NCBI GenBank assembly: GCA_017547655.1 | Contig: JAFYPF010000029.1 | Span: 62,001 to 126,000, forward strand | Direction: 5' to 3' | DNA length: 64,000 nucleotides | Source: Clostridia bacterium | GTDB taxonomy: Bacteria > Bacillota > Clostridia > Oscillospirales > CAG-272 | Notes under the pieces: generated by a model | What the model was told of the DNA's origin: nothing | The model's database searches: none | Seen by the model: the letters and a program-made list of their open reading frames with translations, nothing else | Shown: positions 8,395 through 17,381 of the stretch, one piece after another | Position numbering within the stretch: position 1 is the stretch's first letter | Layout of the letters: each line of letters begins with the position of its first letter | Made by a program: the position numbers and the translations under genes

Positions 8395-10304
8395 TAGTTT
8401 TTTTCTCCGTTTTGTCTGCGGTTTTGTTGGCTGTAAATAAGCAGAACCGTAATATCAGCCGGACTGACGCCGCTTATTCTTGAGGCTTGTCCAATATTCT
8501 CGGGTTTAATTTTGTTGAGCTTTTGTCTTGCCTCTATGCGAAGACCTTTTATTTCGCTGTAGTCAATATCCTTTGGAAGCTTAATAGCTTCTGTTTTGGC
8601 AAACTTTTCTACTTCTGCAAGCTGTCTTTTTATATATCCGTCGTATTTTATAATAACTTCAGCACAGCTGATGATTTCAAGCGGTAAATCGGGACGACAT
8701 ATATCGACCTCCGCGAGCGCACTGTAGCTTAATTGTGGGCGTCGTAGCAATTCGGAAAGTCTTACGCCCGTAGTAACGGTAGTTGTTCCGTTTTCTTCGA
8801 GTATTTTATTGAGCTTGTCCGTAGGAGGAATAGTGGTTTTGCTTACGCGGTAGACTTCCTCTTCGATGGCTTTTTGTTTTGCGATGTATCTGTCGTATCT
8901 TTCTTGACTGATAAGTCCAAGCTTATAGCCGATTGGTGTGAGTCTTGTATCGGCATTGTCTTGTCTTAACAGGAGTCTGTATTCTGAACGTGAGATCATC
9001 ATTCTGTAGGGCTCATTTGTGCCTTTGGTAACAATATCGTCTATAAGTGTTCCTATGTATGATGAATCACGCGTAAGAATAAGGGGTTGTTTATCTTGTA
9101 TTTTTAAAACAGCGTTAATGCCCGCAATAAGGCCTTGCGCCGCAGCTTCTTCGTAACCGCTTGTGCCGTTAAACTGACCTGCGCCGTAAAGGCCCGAAAT
9201 GGTTTTGAATTCGAGCGTCGGATAGAGCTGTGTCGGGTTAATGCAATCGTATTCAATAGCATAAGCCGTTCGCATCATTTGGGCATTTTCAAACCCCTTA
9301 AGCGAATGGAGCATTTTTATCTGCACTTCTTCGGGCAAGGATGATGAAAAGCCTTGTATATAAAGCTCTTTCGTATCCTTTCCGCAGGGTTCGACAAAAA
9401 GCTGATGACGTTCTTTGTCTGCAAATCTTACAACCTTATCCTCAATGCTCGGGCAGTAACGTGGTCCTGTACCCTTTATTTCTCCGGAATAAAGAGGAGA
9501 TCTGTCAAGGTTTGATTTAATAATATCGTGGGTTTCTTTTGAGGTATAAACTATTCTGCAAGGGATTTGAGTCATATTCTTGTATTCTTCGGAGTTTGTT
9601 CTTGCAGAAAAGGGGAGGGTGTTTTCGTCACCGTTTTGTATTTCAAGTGACTCGAGGTCAACGGTGTCTGCATGTACTCTGGGGGGCGTACCCGTTTTAA
9701 AGCGGTATATTTCAATGCCATCTCTTATAAGCGCATCGGTAAAGCCTTTTGCGGGTAACATACCGTCAGGCCCCGATTCGTATGCACATTCGCCAGTAAT
9801 AACTCTGCCGTTTAAAAACGTACCTGCACATACAATGGCAGCTTTGACGTTCCAAACTGCACCCATTTTGGTTATAACCGAAGTGATACATTTTACTTCG
9901 TCGATGGTCTGTGTTTCGAAATCGACTATTTCAGCCTGAACTAAAGAAAGATTAGGTGTGTTTTCAATAGTCTTTTTCATTATTTCGCGATATTTAATTC
10001 TGTCGGCTTGAACTCTCTTGGAGTGAACTGCAGGTCCTTTTCCAAGGTTAAGCGTTCGGGATTGCAGTGTTACAAGGTCAGCGGCGTATCCCATTTCTCC
10101 GCCCAATGCATCAATTTCATATACAAGATGTCCTTTGCCCGTGCCTCCGATTGAGGGGTTGCAGGGCATATTTCCGACAGCATCGAGATTTATTGTAAAC
10201 AGTATGGTTTTTAGTCCCATTCTTGCCGAAGCGAGAGCCGCTTCTATACCTGCGTGTCCTGCGCCTATAACAGCAACGTCGGCGCTTCCTGCGTTATAAT
10301 TCAC
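8394..10304 (-). CDS. mnmG: tRNA U34 carboxymethylaminomethyl-modifying enzyme MnmG (GidA)
   Basis: A 636-residue FAD-dependent protein that, with MnmE, builds the cmnm5/nm5 group on wobble U34. The FAD-binding motif VIGAGHAGIEAALASARMG is at about residues 11-29, followed by GNMPCNPSIGG, GPAVHSKRVQADR and TGTPPRV. The C-terminal helical domain ends with the SGVSPADITVLLI pattern. The start is a GTG with GAGGTAAAGAAA upstream. MnmE is not in this window, but MnmM, which acts later in the same pathway, lies 0.5 kb upstream. Confidence 0.98.
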   Translation of the reverse strand: MNYNAGSADVAVIGAGHAGIEAALASARMGLKTILFTINLDAVGNMPCNPSIGGTGKGHLVYEIDALGGEMGYAADLVTLQSRTLNLGKGPAVHSKRVQADRIKYREIMKKTIENTPNLSLVQAEIVDFETQTIDEVKCITSVITKMGAVWNVKAAIVCAGTFLNGRVITGECAYESGPDGMLPAKGFTDALIRDGIEIYRFKTGTPPRVHADTVDLESLEIQNGDENTLPFSARTNSEEYKNMTQIPCRIVYTSKETHDIIKSNLDRSPLYSGEIKGTGPRYCPSIEDKVVRFADKERHQLFVEPCGKDTKELYIQGFSSSLPEEVQIKMLHSLKGFENAQMMRTAYAIEYDCINPTQLYPTLEFKTISGLYGAGQFNGTSGYEEAAAQGLIAGINAVLKIQDKQPLILTRDSSYIGTLIDDIVTKGTNEPYRMMISRSEYRLLLRQDNADTRLTPIGYKLGLISQERYDRYIAKQKAIEEEVYRVSKTTIPPTDKLNKILEENGTTTVTTGVRLSELLRRPQLSYSALAEVDICRPDLPLEIISCAEVIIKYDGYIKRQLAEVEKFAKTEAIKLPKDIDYSEIKGLRIEARQKLNKIKPENIGQASRISGVSPADITVLLIYSQQNRRQNGEKN

Positions 10305-10368
10305 TTTCTTTACCTCATTTTATCAATACAATGGAATATAATGCCAAAATTAGAAATATATGTAAAAG

Positions 10369-10803
10369 TTACTTGTGGTATTGTTTATGGTTAATTATAG
10401 TAAATGCCCTATATATCTGCTCAAGCAAAATAACTCGCATAAGTTGGTGAGGAAATGTCATTCTTGAAAAGGAAAGTCGTTTTTGGCACATTTTCTTTAT
10501 TTCCTCGGAAATGCCGTCACTTCCGCCTATGATAAATGCAATATCGCTGTTTCCGTCAATTGCGAGAGTGTTTATGGAATCCGCAAGCTGTTCGGAGGAT
10601 AACATATCTCCCTCAATACAAAGCGCAATTTTATATCCTTTAAATGAAGAAACTGCCGAATACGTGGCGTTTGGGGAATCTTCTTTTATTTCTGTTATTG
10701 ACAGCTTACAAAAAGCGGATAATCTTTTCTCGTATTCCTTTACCGCATCCTTTAGGTATGATTCCTTTAAGGTGCCGCAGCATATAATTTTTACATTTAA
10801 CAT
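10369..10803 (-). CDS. rlmH: 23S rRNA pseudouridine-1915 N3-methyltransferase RlmH
   Basis: A 144-residue SPOUT methyltransferase that methylates pseudouridine 1915 of 23S rRNA in assembled ribosomes. The knot region reads FIIGGSDGISEEI, with the C-terminal HQLMRVILLEQIYRAF and the final KQYHK, all typical. I place the start at ATG 10803 (MLNVKIICCGTLKE), which aligns with other RlmH proteins. A longer frame from a TTG would overlap the end of mnmM. The gene follows mnmM by 7 bases. Confidence 0.95.
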   Translation of the reverse strand: MLNVKIICCGTLKESYLKDAVKEYEKRLSAFCKLSITEIKEDSPNATYSAVSSFKGYKIALCIEGDMLSSEQLADSINTLAIDGNSDIAFIIGGSDGISEEIKKMCQKRLSFSRMTFPHQLMRVILLEQIYRAFTIINHKQYHK

Positions 10804-10810
10804 AGTGTTT

Positions 10811-11362
10811 TTACTTTTTCTCCACAGCAATAAAATATGGGGATGTGGGCGAATTAAGTATTGTAAATCTGCTCACGCATATTTGTTTTTTGTCGAGAGA
10901 AGATAATTTTTCTGTAAGAAGCTTGCCTTCAACCTCTCCCTCGGCATGTCCGGGATAAATTGCAATAAGTATTATACCGTCATCTGCCAAAAGCTCAAGG
11001 GCTGCGTCAACTGCAGGAAGTGTTGTTTCTCTTAAGGTTGTAATGCTTTTATCTCCGCCGGGCAAATAGCCTAAATTAAATACACCGACGTTTATTTTTT
11101 CTTTAACATAATCCTTTACAAGACTGTGAGAAGCCTTTATAAGAGTGTAGTTTTTTGGGCATTCGTTTTCAATAAGCCTTTGTTCGGTGTTTTCGAGCGC
11201 CCGGTCTTGTATATCAAATGCGTAAAGTTTTCCGTTTTCCCCTATCGCCTTTGAAAGAAATAGTGTATCATGACCGTTGCCCATTGTGAAGTCAACTGCT
11301 GTTATTCCGTCTTTTATATGCGCGGATAAAAACTGTTTTTCGAGCGCCATTAAATCAACCAT
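10811..11362 (-). CDS. mnmM: tRNA mnm5U-forming methyltransferase MnmM (YtqB family)
   Basis: A 183-residue SAM methyltransferase matching Bacillus YtqB: VDFTMGNGHDTLFLS, KLYAFDIQDRALENT, FNLGYLPGGDKSITT, LIAIYPGHAEG and a final PYFIAVEKK. YtqB was shown to be MnmM, which methylates 5-aminomethyl-U34 to mnm5U in tRNAs, replacing the bifunctional MnmC of Gram-negatives. Older annotations call the family a putative rRNA methylase. The ATG has AGAGGTAATAT upstream. The gene is between ftsH and rlmH in a run of RNA-modification genes that includes mnmG. Confidence 0.88.
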   Translation of the reverse strand: MVDLMALEKQFLSAHIKDGITAVDFTMGNGHDTLFLSKAIGENGKLYAFDIQDRALENTEQRLIENECPKNYTLIKASHSLVKDYVKEKINVGVFNLGYLPGGDKSITTLRETTLPAVDAALELLADDGIILIAIYPGHAEGEVEGKLLTEKLSSLDKKQICVSRFTILNSPTSPYFIAVEKK

Positions 11363-11429
11363 ATATTACCTCTGCTGTGCAATAATCTAATTTTAAGGGC
11401 TGAACAACTATGTGCAGCCCCTAAAAAAT

Positions 11430-13505
11430 TTATTCGTCGTTATTGTTTTCTGTATCCGTATTATTTTCTGCTTTTTTCTCGGATTCTTCGCGAGCAATCT
11501 TTGCAAAAGCATCAATGCCCGAATCGCAGTTATCGCGCGCTTCGTTCATTTTCTTTTCTTCTGCAAGCTTTGCTTCCTCAAAAGCCTTCTTTTCATTTTC
11601 TTCGTTTATCTTTTTCTGATTATCGTTTTCAAGACGGCTTTGGTTTTTGCGTTTATCAGCCATTTGTATCAGGTCTTCCTCTGTAGGATTGCCGTTCATA
11701 ACAGCTTCAAACTGCTTGTCGTCCATAATTTCGTGCTTAACAAGATATTTTGCAATAAAGTGCATCTTTTCAATGTTGTCATTGAGGATTTGTTGCGCTC
11801 TTTCGTAAGCCTCAAATACGATAGATTTAACCTCAATGTCAATCTTTGCGGCAGTTTCTTCGGAATAGTTTCTTGACTGATTGTAGCTTCTGCCGAGGAA
11901 CACCTCATCATTTTCTTGAGAATTGCCGTAAACGATAGGTCCGAGCTCGTCACTCATACCAAGCTTTGTAACCATTCTTCTTGCGAGGTTGGTAGCTCTC
12001 TGGATATCGTTGCTTGCGCCGCCCGATATATCGTCGAATATAATCTTTTCAGCAGCTCTTCCTCCGAGGAGCATAGCGATTTCTTCTTTAATTCCGTTTT
12101 TGTAAACAGAGTATTTATCTTCAATCGGTGGATTTAAGGTGTAACCCAAAGCACCGCCGCTCGGAATAACAGAAATTTGTCTTACGGGATCAAGACTGGG
12201 AAGAACGTGTGCGATAATAGCGTGACCTGCTTCGTGGTACGCAGTCTTAAGCTTTTCAGATTCCTTAATCTTCATAGACTTCTTCTGTGTACCTACTATT
12301 ACCTTAATGGTAGCTTCTTCGATATCTTCCATACCGATAAGTGCTTTATTCTTTCTTGCAGCCAAAAGTGCTGCTTCGTTAAGAAGGTTTGCAAGGTCAG
12401 CTCCCGTAAATCCTACGGTTGTTTGAGCAATTTTTTTGAGGTCAACGTCTTTTTCAAATGGCTTATTGCGTGAATGAACCATAAGAATTTCTTCTCTGCC
12501 CTTAATATCGGGATAGTTAACGGTAATTTGTCTGTCAAATCTACCGGGACGGAGTAAAGCGGGGTCAAGAATGTCGGGTCTGTTCGTAGCCGCCATAACG
12601 ATAACACCGTCATTACTGCCAAATCCGTCCATTTCAACGAGCAATTGGTTGAGTGTTTGTTCACGTTCGTCGTGGCCGCCGCCGAGACCTGCGCCTCTGT
12701 GTCTGCCGACAGCATCGATTTCGTCAATAAATATAATGCTTGCAGGGTGTTTCTTTGCCGTATCAAATAAATCACGTACACGGGATGCGCCGACACCGAC
12801 GTACATTTCAACGAAATCAGAACCGCTTATTGAATAGAAAGGAACGTCTGCTTCGCCCGCAACTGCTTTTGCGAGGAGGGTTTTACCCGTTCCGGGAGGG
12901 CCTACAAGGAGTACTCCGTGCGGTATTTTTGCGCCAAGCTTCGTAAATTTTGCGGGATCCTTCAAGAAAGTAACAATTTCTTGAAGCTCGGTCTTTTCTT
13001 CATCTGCTCCTGCAACGTCTTTAAACAATACTTTTTTCTTGTCGTCTGTTGTAAGCTTTGCGCGTGACTTTCCAAAGTTATTGATTTTTCCGCCTCTGCC
13101 TGTTGCCTGATTCATAACAAAGAACCAAAGAACTATAAATATAACCATCACGATTATATAAGGCAAGAATGACAACCACCAAGGTGTTTTTTGAACGGGT
13201 TCATAGTCGTATTTTGTGATTATACCCTTTTCCGACTGTTCAAGAATCAGATCGTTAAGGTCTGTATAGAACATACCGAGTTCACGTATTTCGTAGGTAA
13301 TTGTTTTGCCGTCAACGTTTTTCAGATAAAGAACGTTGTCATTTCCGACATAACACTCCGTTATTTTTTCTTGTTTAAACATTTCGACGATTTCGCCGTA
13401 GGTGTAGTTGCTTTTGTTGGCGTTGCCTAAAATAGATGTAATTGCGATAATAAGCACGGCAATCAAGACAACGTAAAAAATAATTACTTTGATTGAGCCC
13501 TTCAT
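11430..13505 (-). CDS. ftsH: ATP-dependent membrane zinc metalloprotease FtsH
   Basis: A 691-residue AAA+ membrane protease that extracts and degrades membrane and regulatory proteins as a hexamer. Membrane segments are at about residues 5-26 and 108-131 around an extracytoplasmic domain. The Walker A is GPPGTGKT (202-209), the pore motif [10 protein letters not shown] (231-240), the Walker B IIFIDEID, the second region of homology [17 protein letters not shown], and the zinc site HEAGH (424-428). The C-terminal 90 residues are charged and probably coiled. The ATG has CGGAGGAAAATA upstream. It lies downstream of tilS-hpt, as in many Firmicutes. Confidence 0.98.
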   Translation of the reverse strand: MKGSIKVIIFYVVLIAVLIIAITSILGNANKSNYTYGEIVEMFKQEKITECYVGNDNVLYLKNVDGKTITYEIRELGMFYTDLNDLILEQSEKGIITKYDYEPVQKTPWWLSFLPYIIVMVIFIVLWFFVMNQATGRGGKINNFGKSRAKLTTDDKKKVLFKDVAGADEEKTELQEIVTFLKDPAKFTKLGAKIPHGVLLVGPPGTGKTLLAKAVAGEADVPFYSISGSDFVEMYVGVGASRVRDLFDTAKKHPASIIFIDEIDAVGRHRGAGLGGGHDEREQTLNQLLVEMDGFGSNDGVIVMAATNRPDILDPALLRPGRFDRQITVNYPDIKGREEILMVHSRNKPFEKDVDLKKIAQTTVGFTGADLANLLNEAALLAARKNKALIGMEDIEEATIKVIVGTQKKSMKIKESEKLKTAYHEAGHAIIAHVLPSLDPVRQISVIPSGGALGYTLNPPIEDKYSVYKNGIKEEIAMLLGGRAAEKIIFDDISGGASNDIQRATNLARRMVTKLGMSDELGPIVYGNSQENDEVFLGRSYNQSRNYSEETAAKIDIEVKSIVFEAYERAQQILNDNIEKMHFIAKYLVKHEIMDDKQFEAVMNGNPTEEDLIQMADKRKNQSRLENDNQKKINEENEKKAFEEAKLAEEKKMNEARDNCDSGIDAFAKIAREESEKKAENNTDTENNNDE

Positions 13506-13576
13506 TATTTTCCTCCGATAAATTTAACTCTTTATTATTTATATTATGCCCGTATATTCAAATATTTCGCATAAAA

Positions 13577-14128
13577 TCAATTGGAATAAACTTCACGTTT
13601 TAAAATGCCGACATAAGGCAACGCTCTGTATTTTTCGTCATAGTCAAGACCGTAACCGATAACAAACTCGTCGGGAATTTGTTTGCCCGTATAATCGGGA
13701 ACGAAATCAACCTCTCGTCTGCTCGGTTTGTCAAGAAGTGTAACTGTCTTAACACTCTTTGCGCCTTTAAGTGTAAGGTATTCGCAGAGGTAAGAAAGTG
13801 TTTTTCCGCTGTCTACAATATCTTCAACTATAAGTATATCAATGTTCGAAAGGTCGTTTCTATGTATATCGAGAACGATATTAACGTTTCCTGACGTTTT
13901 TGTTCCGCTGCCATAAGACGATACCTTCATAAAATCTATTTCAAGAGGCAGAGCAATATGTTTCATAAGGTCACCCATAAAAACTACAGAGCCTTTAAGA
14001 ATGCCCAACAAAAGAAGCTTTGAATCTCTTCCTTTATAGTCTTCGGTAATTTGAGCTGATATGCTTTTAACTATTTCAAGTATCTCTTGTTCGCTGACAA
14101 GAATTTTTTCAACGTCTTTGTTAATCAT
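13577..14128 (-). CDS. hpt: Hypoxanthine phosphoribosyltransferase
   Basis: A 183-residue type I phosphoribosyltransferase that salvages hypoxanthine (and usually guanine) with PRPP. The PRPP-binding loop is ILIVEDIVDSGKTLSYL (about residues 98-114), and the purine-contact region near FVIGYGLDYDEKYRALPYVG is typical. The ATG overlaps the tilS stop as ATGA, with AGGAGACAG upstream in tilS. The order tilS-hpt-ftsH is conserved in Firmicutes. Confidence 0.97.
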   Translation of the reverse strand: MINKDVEKILVSEQEILEIVKSISAQITEDYKGRDSKLLLLGILKGSVVFMGDLMKHIALPLEIDFMKVSSYGSGTKTSGNVNIVLDIHRNDLSNIDILIVEDIVDSGKTLSYLCEYLTLKGAKSVKTVTLLDKPSRREVDFVPDYTGKQIPDEFVIGYGLDYDEKYRALPYVGILKREVYSN

Positions 14129-15504
14129 AGATCTGTCTCCTGTGTCAAATAGTATATATAAGCTGTTGAAGTTGTATCGTTAGTCCTTGCATCGTCTCTA
14201 ACGGGAAATCCCGGAATCCAAATTATTCCGTCTTTGTCGCAGATAAGAGGTAGTATATCTCTTTTCGAAAGCGGAACTTTTGCTTCGTTAAGCATCTTTT
14301 TAACTTTTTTTGTCATATTTGAAAAGACAAAAACGTCGCCCGCAATTCTTCCTCTTATTATTGTACCGTCAAGAGCGCTTTTTTTCACTATAGTGTGTGT
14401 TGATATTTTGTAAACATTTTTTGATGTTACGTATTCTATATCCTTTTTGTTTTCGCTTATAAATAAGGCGTCTCCCGTTTCTTCAAACTCGGTTAACCCA
14501 AAAGATAAATTGCGCTTATTTAAAGATTTCTCTTGTGTTTGTTTTTCAAAATAAACCTTTTCGGGAGTTATTACAAAATCAATTTTATTGGGAAGCGAAA
14601 GCTTTTTTACTTCTTTGCAATCATTTTTTACATAGCTGCAAACAAGCTCAGACATATTTAAAAGATGAACAGAGCCGAGTGAGCCGTTGTCCGTACTGTT
14701 TTCGTACATACCTATAAGTATACGCGAAAGCAGTGAGGGGTGTAGGCTTGCCAATTCCTCGGTTGTGTAGTTTCTATTGCTGTCAATGCAACTCGCAATA
14801 TAGTCTAAATCGCGGCGAATTGAGTCGCACATATTCGAAACAGCCTCTTCAAGTGAGGGGTTGATTTTTTTCAGCTCAGTCACAACATTATGCCTTATTC
14901 GGTTTCTGGAGTAGTTGGTGTCGGAGTTGGTGCTGTCCGTAACGTATTTTAGATTATAATATTCGGCATATTCAAGAATCTCGTCGGTCGAGCAATATAT
15001 AAGCGGTCTTATAATATTGTCTCTAACGGGCGGAATACCTTTTGTACCCGAAAGAGAGCAACCTCTTGCAAGGTTAAAAAGCACTGTTTCAAGATTATCA
15101 GACGAGGTGTGGGCGGTGGCAATCTTTTTGATGTTCTTATCTGTACAAGCATCTTTAAAAGCATTATACCTGAGAATTCTTGCGCCCTCTTCAAGTCCGA
15201 TTCCGTTTTTGTTAGAAAAGCCTACGGCATCAACGTCGGCGGATAAAAAGTCGATATTGTTATCCTTACAAAAGCTCTCACAAAACAAAAGGTCTCGTTT
15301 TGCCTCTTCGCCTCGAATGTTGTGGTTAACGTGAAGCGCGGTAACTGAAATTTTATATTCATCAGCCAAAGAGTTCAGAGCGTGAAGCAAAACGACGGAA
15401 TCCTTGCCGCCCGAAAAGCCTACGAGTACCGTATCATCCTTGTTTAGCATTGAAAAAGAGTTTATTGCATTTCTAATCTTGTCAATAATTATATTTAACG
15501 ACAT
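14125..15504 (-). CDS. tilS: tRNA(Ile)-lysidine synthase TilS
   Basis: A 459-residue N-type ATP pyrophosphatase that converts C34 of tRNA-Ile(CAU) to lysidine, so that the tRNA reads AUA. The PP-loop is VGFSGGKDSVVLLHAL (about residues 28-43). IATAHTSSDNLETVLFNL, RPLIYCSTDEI and DSTNSDTNYSRNRIRH follow in the usual order, and the C-terminal substrate-binding domain is present with IPGFPVRDDARTN. The ATG has CGGAGAAATAAT upstream. It overlaps hpt by four bases. Confidence 0.97.
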   Translation of the reverse strand: MSLNIIIDKIRNAINSFSMLNKDDTVLVGFSGGKDSVVLLHALNSLADEYKISVTALHVNHNIRGEEAKRDLLFCESFCKDNNIDFLSADVDAVGFSNKNGIGLEEGARILRYNAFKDACTDKNIKKIATAHTSSDNLETVLFNLARGCSLSGTKGIPPVRDNIIRPLIYCSTDEILEYAEYYNLKYVTDSTNSDTNYSRNRIRHNVVTELKKINPSLEEAVSNMCDSIRRDLDYIASCIDSNRNYTTEELASLHPSLLSRILIGMYENSTDNGSLGSVHLLNMSELVCSYVKNDCKEVKKLSLPNKIDFVITPEKVYFEKQTQEKSLNKRNLSFGLTEFEETGDALFISENKKDIEYVTSKNVYKISTHTIVKKSALDGTIIRGRIAGDVFVFSNMTKKVKKMLNEAKVPLSKRDILPLICDKDGIIWIPGFPVRDDARTNDTTSTAYIYYLTQETDL

Positions 15505-15550
15505 ATTATTTCTCCGTAAAAACGCATTAAAGCGGAGCTTTTAAAATAAA

Positions 15551-16894
15551 TCAGCTGGGTTGGTCCTGTGTTTTGTCGAGAGTAATAAACTTTGTAAATT
15601 GCGGCAACCAGCCCATTTCAACATCGCGTACAGCGCCGTGTCTGTTCTTGGCTACGATAACTTTAGCAGAGCTTTGTTCCGTTTTGTCTCTGTCGTAATA
15701 TTCGTCTCTGTAAAGGAACATAACAACGTCGGCATCCTGTTCTATAGCGCCCGAGTCACGAAGGTCTGAAAGCATAGGCTTTTTGTCAGTTCTGCTTTCG
15801 GGGCCACGGGAGAGCTGTGCGCAGCAAATAACGGGAACGCGAAGCTCTTTTGCTAGAATTTTCATATTACGTGATATTTCACCGACCTCTTGTACACGGT
15901 TATCGTTGCGGTGTTCGCCTTGCATAAGCTGAAGATAGTCGATAACAACGAGTCCGAGGTTCTTTACTCGGCGAAGCTTTGCTTTCATACCCGTAACGGT
16001 AATTCCGGTAGTATCATCGATGAGTATATCACATTCCGCAAGGTTAGATGCGGCGTGAGCAAGGTTTTTCCAATCCTCGGGGGTAAGCTTACCCGAACGA
16101 ATATTGTAGCTGTCTACCATGCCCTCTCCCGAAAGCATTCTTGAAACAAGTTCTTCGTTTGACATTTCAAGGGAGAATATACATACTGTTTTTTTCGTTT
16201 GTTTTGCAACGTTTGATGCAATATTGAGCACAAAACTTGTTTTACCCATACCGGGACGCGCGCCGACAAGTATAAGCTCGCCTTTGCCCATACCTACCAA
16301 CGTGTTGTCAAGGTCGGAAAAGCCTGTAGGTGTACCGTGTGCGGCATCGGGGTTTGTTGCAAGAATATTCAAATTGTCAAGAGTGAGCTTTAAAACGTCT
16401 CTGATGTGAGCAAAGCCCTTTGTCTCGTTTCCGGAAGCTATATCAAATATCTTCTGCTCTGCAGAATCGAGGATATGTTTAACCTCATCGTGTTCCGAAT
16501 ATGCGTTATCGGTTATGGTAGAACAAGCGTCGATAAGCATGCGGAGAACGCTTTTATCCTTGACTATCTTTGCGTAGTCAACAACGTTTGCTGCAGAGGG
16601 CACTGTTTGGATTATGGTTCTGATATAGTTGTTAAGCGTATCTGTGTCGCGGTATACGCCTTCCTTAACCAATTCATCGGCAAGGGTAACGACGTCAACA
16701 GTTTTGCTTGACGCATACATGCCCTTCATAGCGTAGAAAATCTGCTCGTGTTCGGGGAGATAAAAATCTTCGCTTGAAATAAGTTGAGCTATTTCATCGA
16801 AGCAGTCGGGATTTATAAGCACAGAACCTATAACCGACTGTTCGGCTTCAAGAGAAAACGGGAGTTTTCTGTCAAAAATATCTTTGTTACTCAT
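15551..16894 (-). CDS. dnaB: Replicative DNA helicase DnaB
   Basis: A 447-residue hexameric replicative helicase (called DnaC in Bacillus). The N-terminal domain starts with LPFSLEAEQSVIGSVL. The RecA-like C-terminal domain has Walker A GARPGMGKTSFVLNIA (about residues 211-226), CIFSLEMS, LVVIDYLQLM and SRGPESRTDKKP. There is no intein. The ATG begins one base after the rplI stop, so translation is probably coupled. Confidence 0.98.
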   Translation of the reverse strand: MSNKDIFDRKLPFSLEAEQSVIGSVLINPDCFDEIAQLISSEDFYLPEHEQIFYAMKGMYASSKTVDVVTLADELVKEGVYRDTDTLNNYIRTIIQTVPSAANVVDYAKIVKDKSVLRMLIDACSTITDNAYSEHDEVKHILDSAEQKIFDIASGNETKGFAHIRDVLKLTLDNLNILATNPDAAHGTPTGFSDLDNTLVGMGKGELILVGARPGMGKTSFVLNIASNVAKQTKKTVCIFSLEMSNEELVSRMLSGEGMVDSYNIRSGKLTPEDWKNLAHAASNLAECDILIDDTTGITVTGMKAKLRRVKNLGLVVIDYLQLMQGEHRNDNRVQEVGEISRNMKILAKELRVPVICCAQLSRGPESRTDKKPMLSDLRDSGAIEQDADVVMFLYRDEYYDRDKTEQSSAKVIVAKNRHGAVRDVEMGWLPQFTKFITLDKTQDQPS

Positions 16895-16895
16895 A

Positions 16896-17345
16896 TTACT
16901 TTACATCCGAAATAACAACGTTAATTTTGCCGGTGATTTCTGTGTAGAGTTTAACTGTTACTGTGTGAACGCCAAAAGTCTTCAAAGGCTCGGAAAGCTG
17001 AATCTTGCGTTTGTCGACTTGAATCTTATGCTGTTCGTCGAGGGCGTTTGCAATATCGAGGCTGGTTACGGAGCCGTAAAGTCTGCCGTCAGCGCCCGCT
17101 TTTTCCTGAAGCTTAACCGTAATTGATTCGAGTTTCTTTGCTATATCGTTAGCCGCCTGCTTTTCAAGTTCTATCTTGTGAAGTCTTGAAGATTCCTTGT
17201 TTTTGAGGTCATTCATGGCTGTTGCATCTGCTTCTACAGCCAAGCCCTTGGGGAAAAGGAAGTTTCGTGCATAGCCGTCCGAAACGTTAATAAGCTGTCC
17301 TTTTTTTCCCTGTGATTTTACGTCTTGTGTAAGTATAACTTTCAT
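16896..17345 (-). CDS. rplI: 50S ribosomal protein L9
   Basis: A 149-residue L9 of standard length. The N-terminal rRNA-binding domain reads [19 protein letters not shown] and [13 protein letters not shown], followed by a long connecting helix and a C-terminal domain with [22 protein letters not shown] lies upstream of the ATG. The order gdpP-rplI-dnaB is conserved in Firmicutes. Confidence 0.98.
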   Translation of the reverse strand: MKVILTQDVKSQGKKGQLINVSDGYARNFLFPKGLAVEADATAMNDLKNKESSRLHKIELEKQAANDIAKKLESITVKLQEKAGADGRLYGSVTSLDIANALDEQHKIQVDKRKIQLSEPLKTFGVHTVTVKLYTEITGKINVVISDVK

Positions 17346-17381
17346 TTCTATAGAATCCTTTCTGGTATCAAGGTGTAATTT

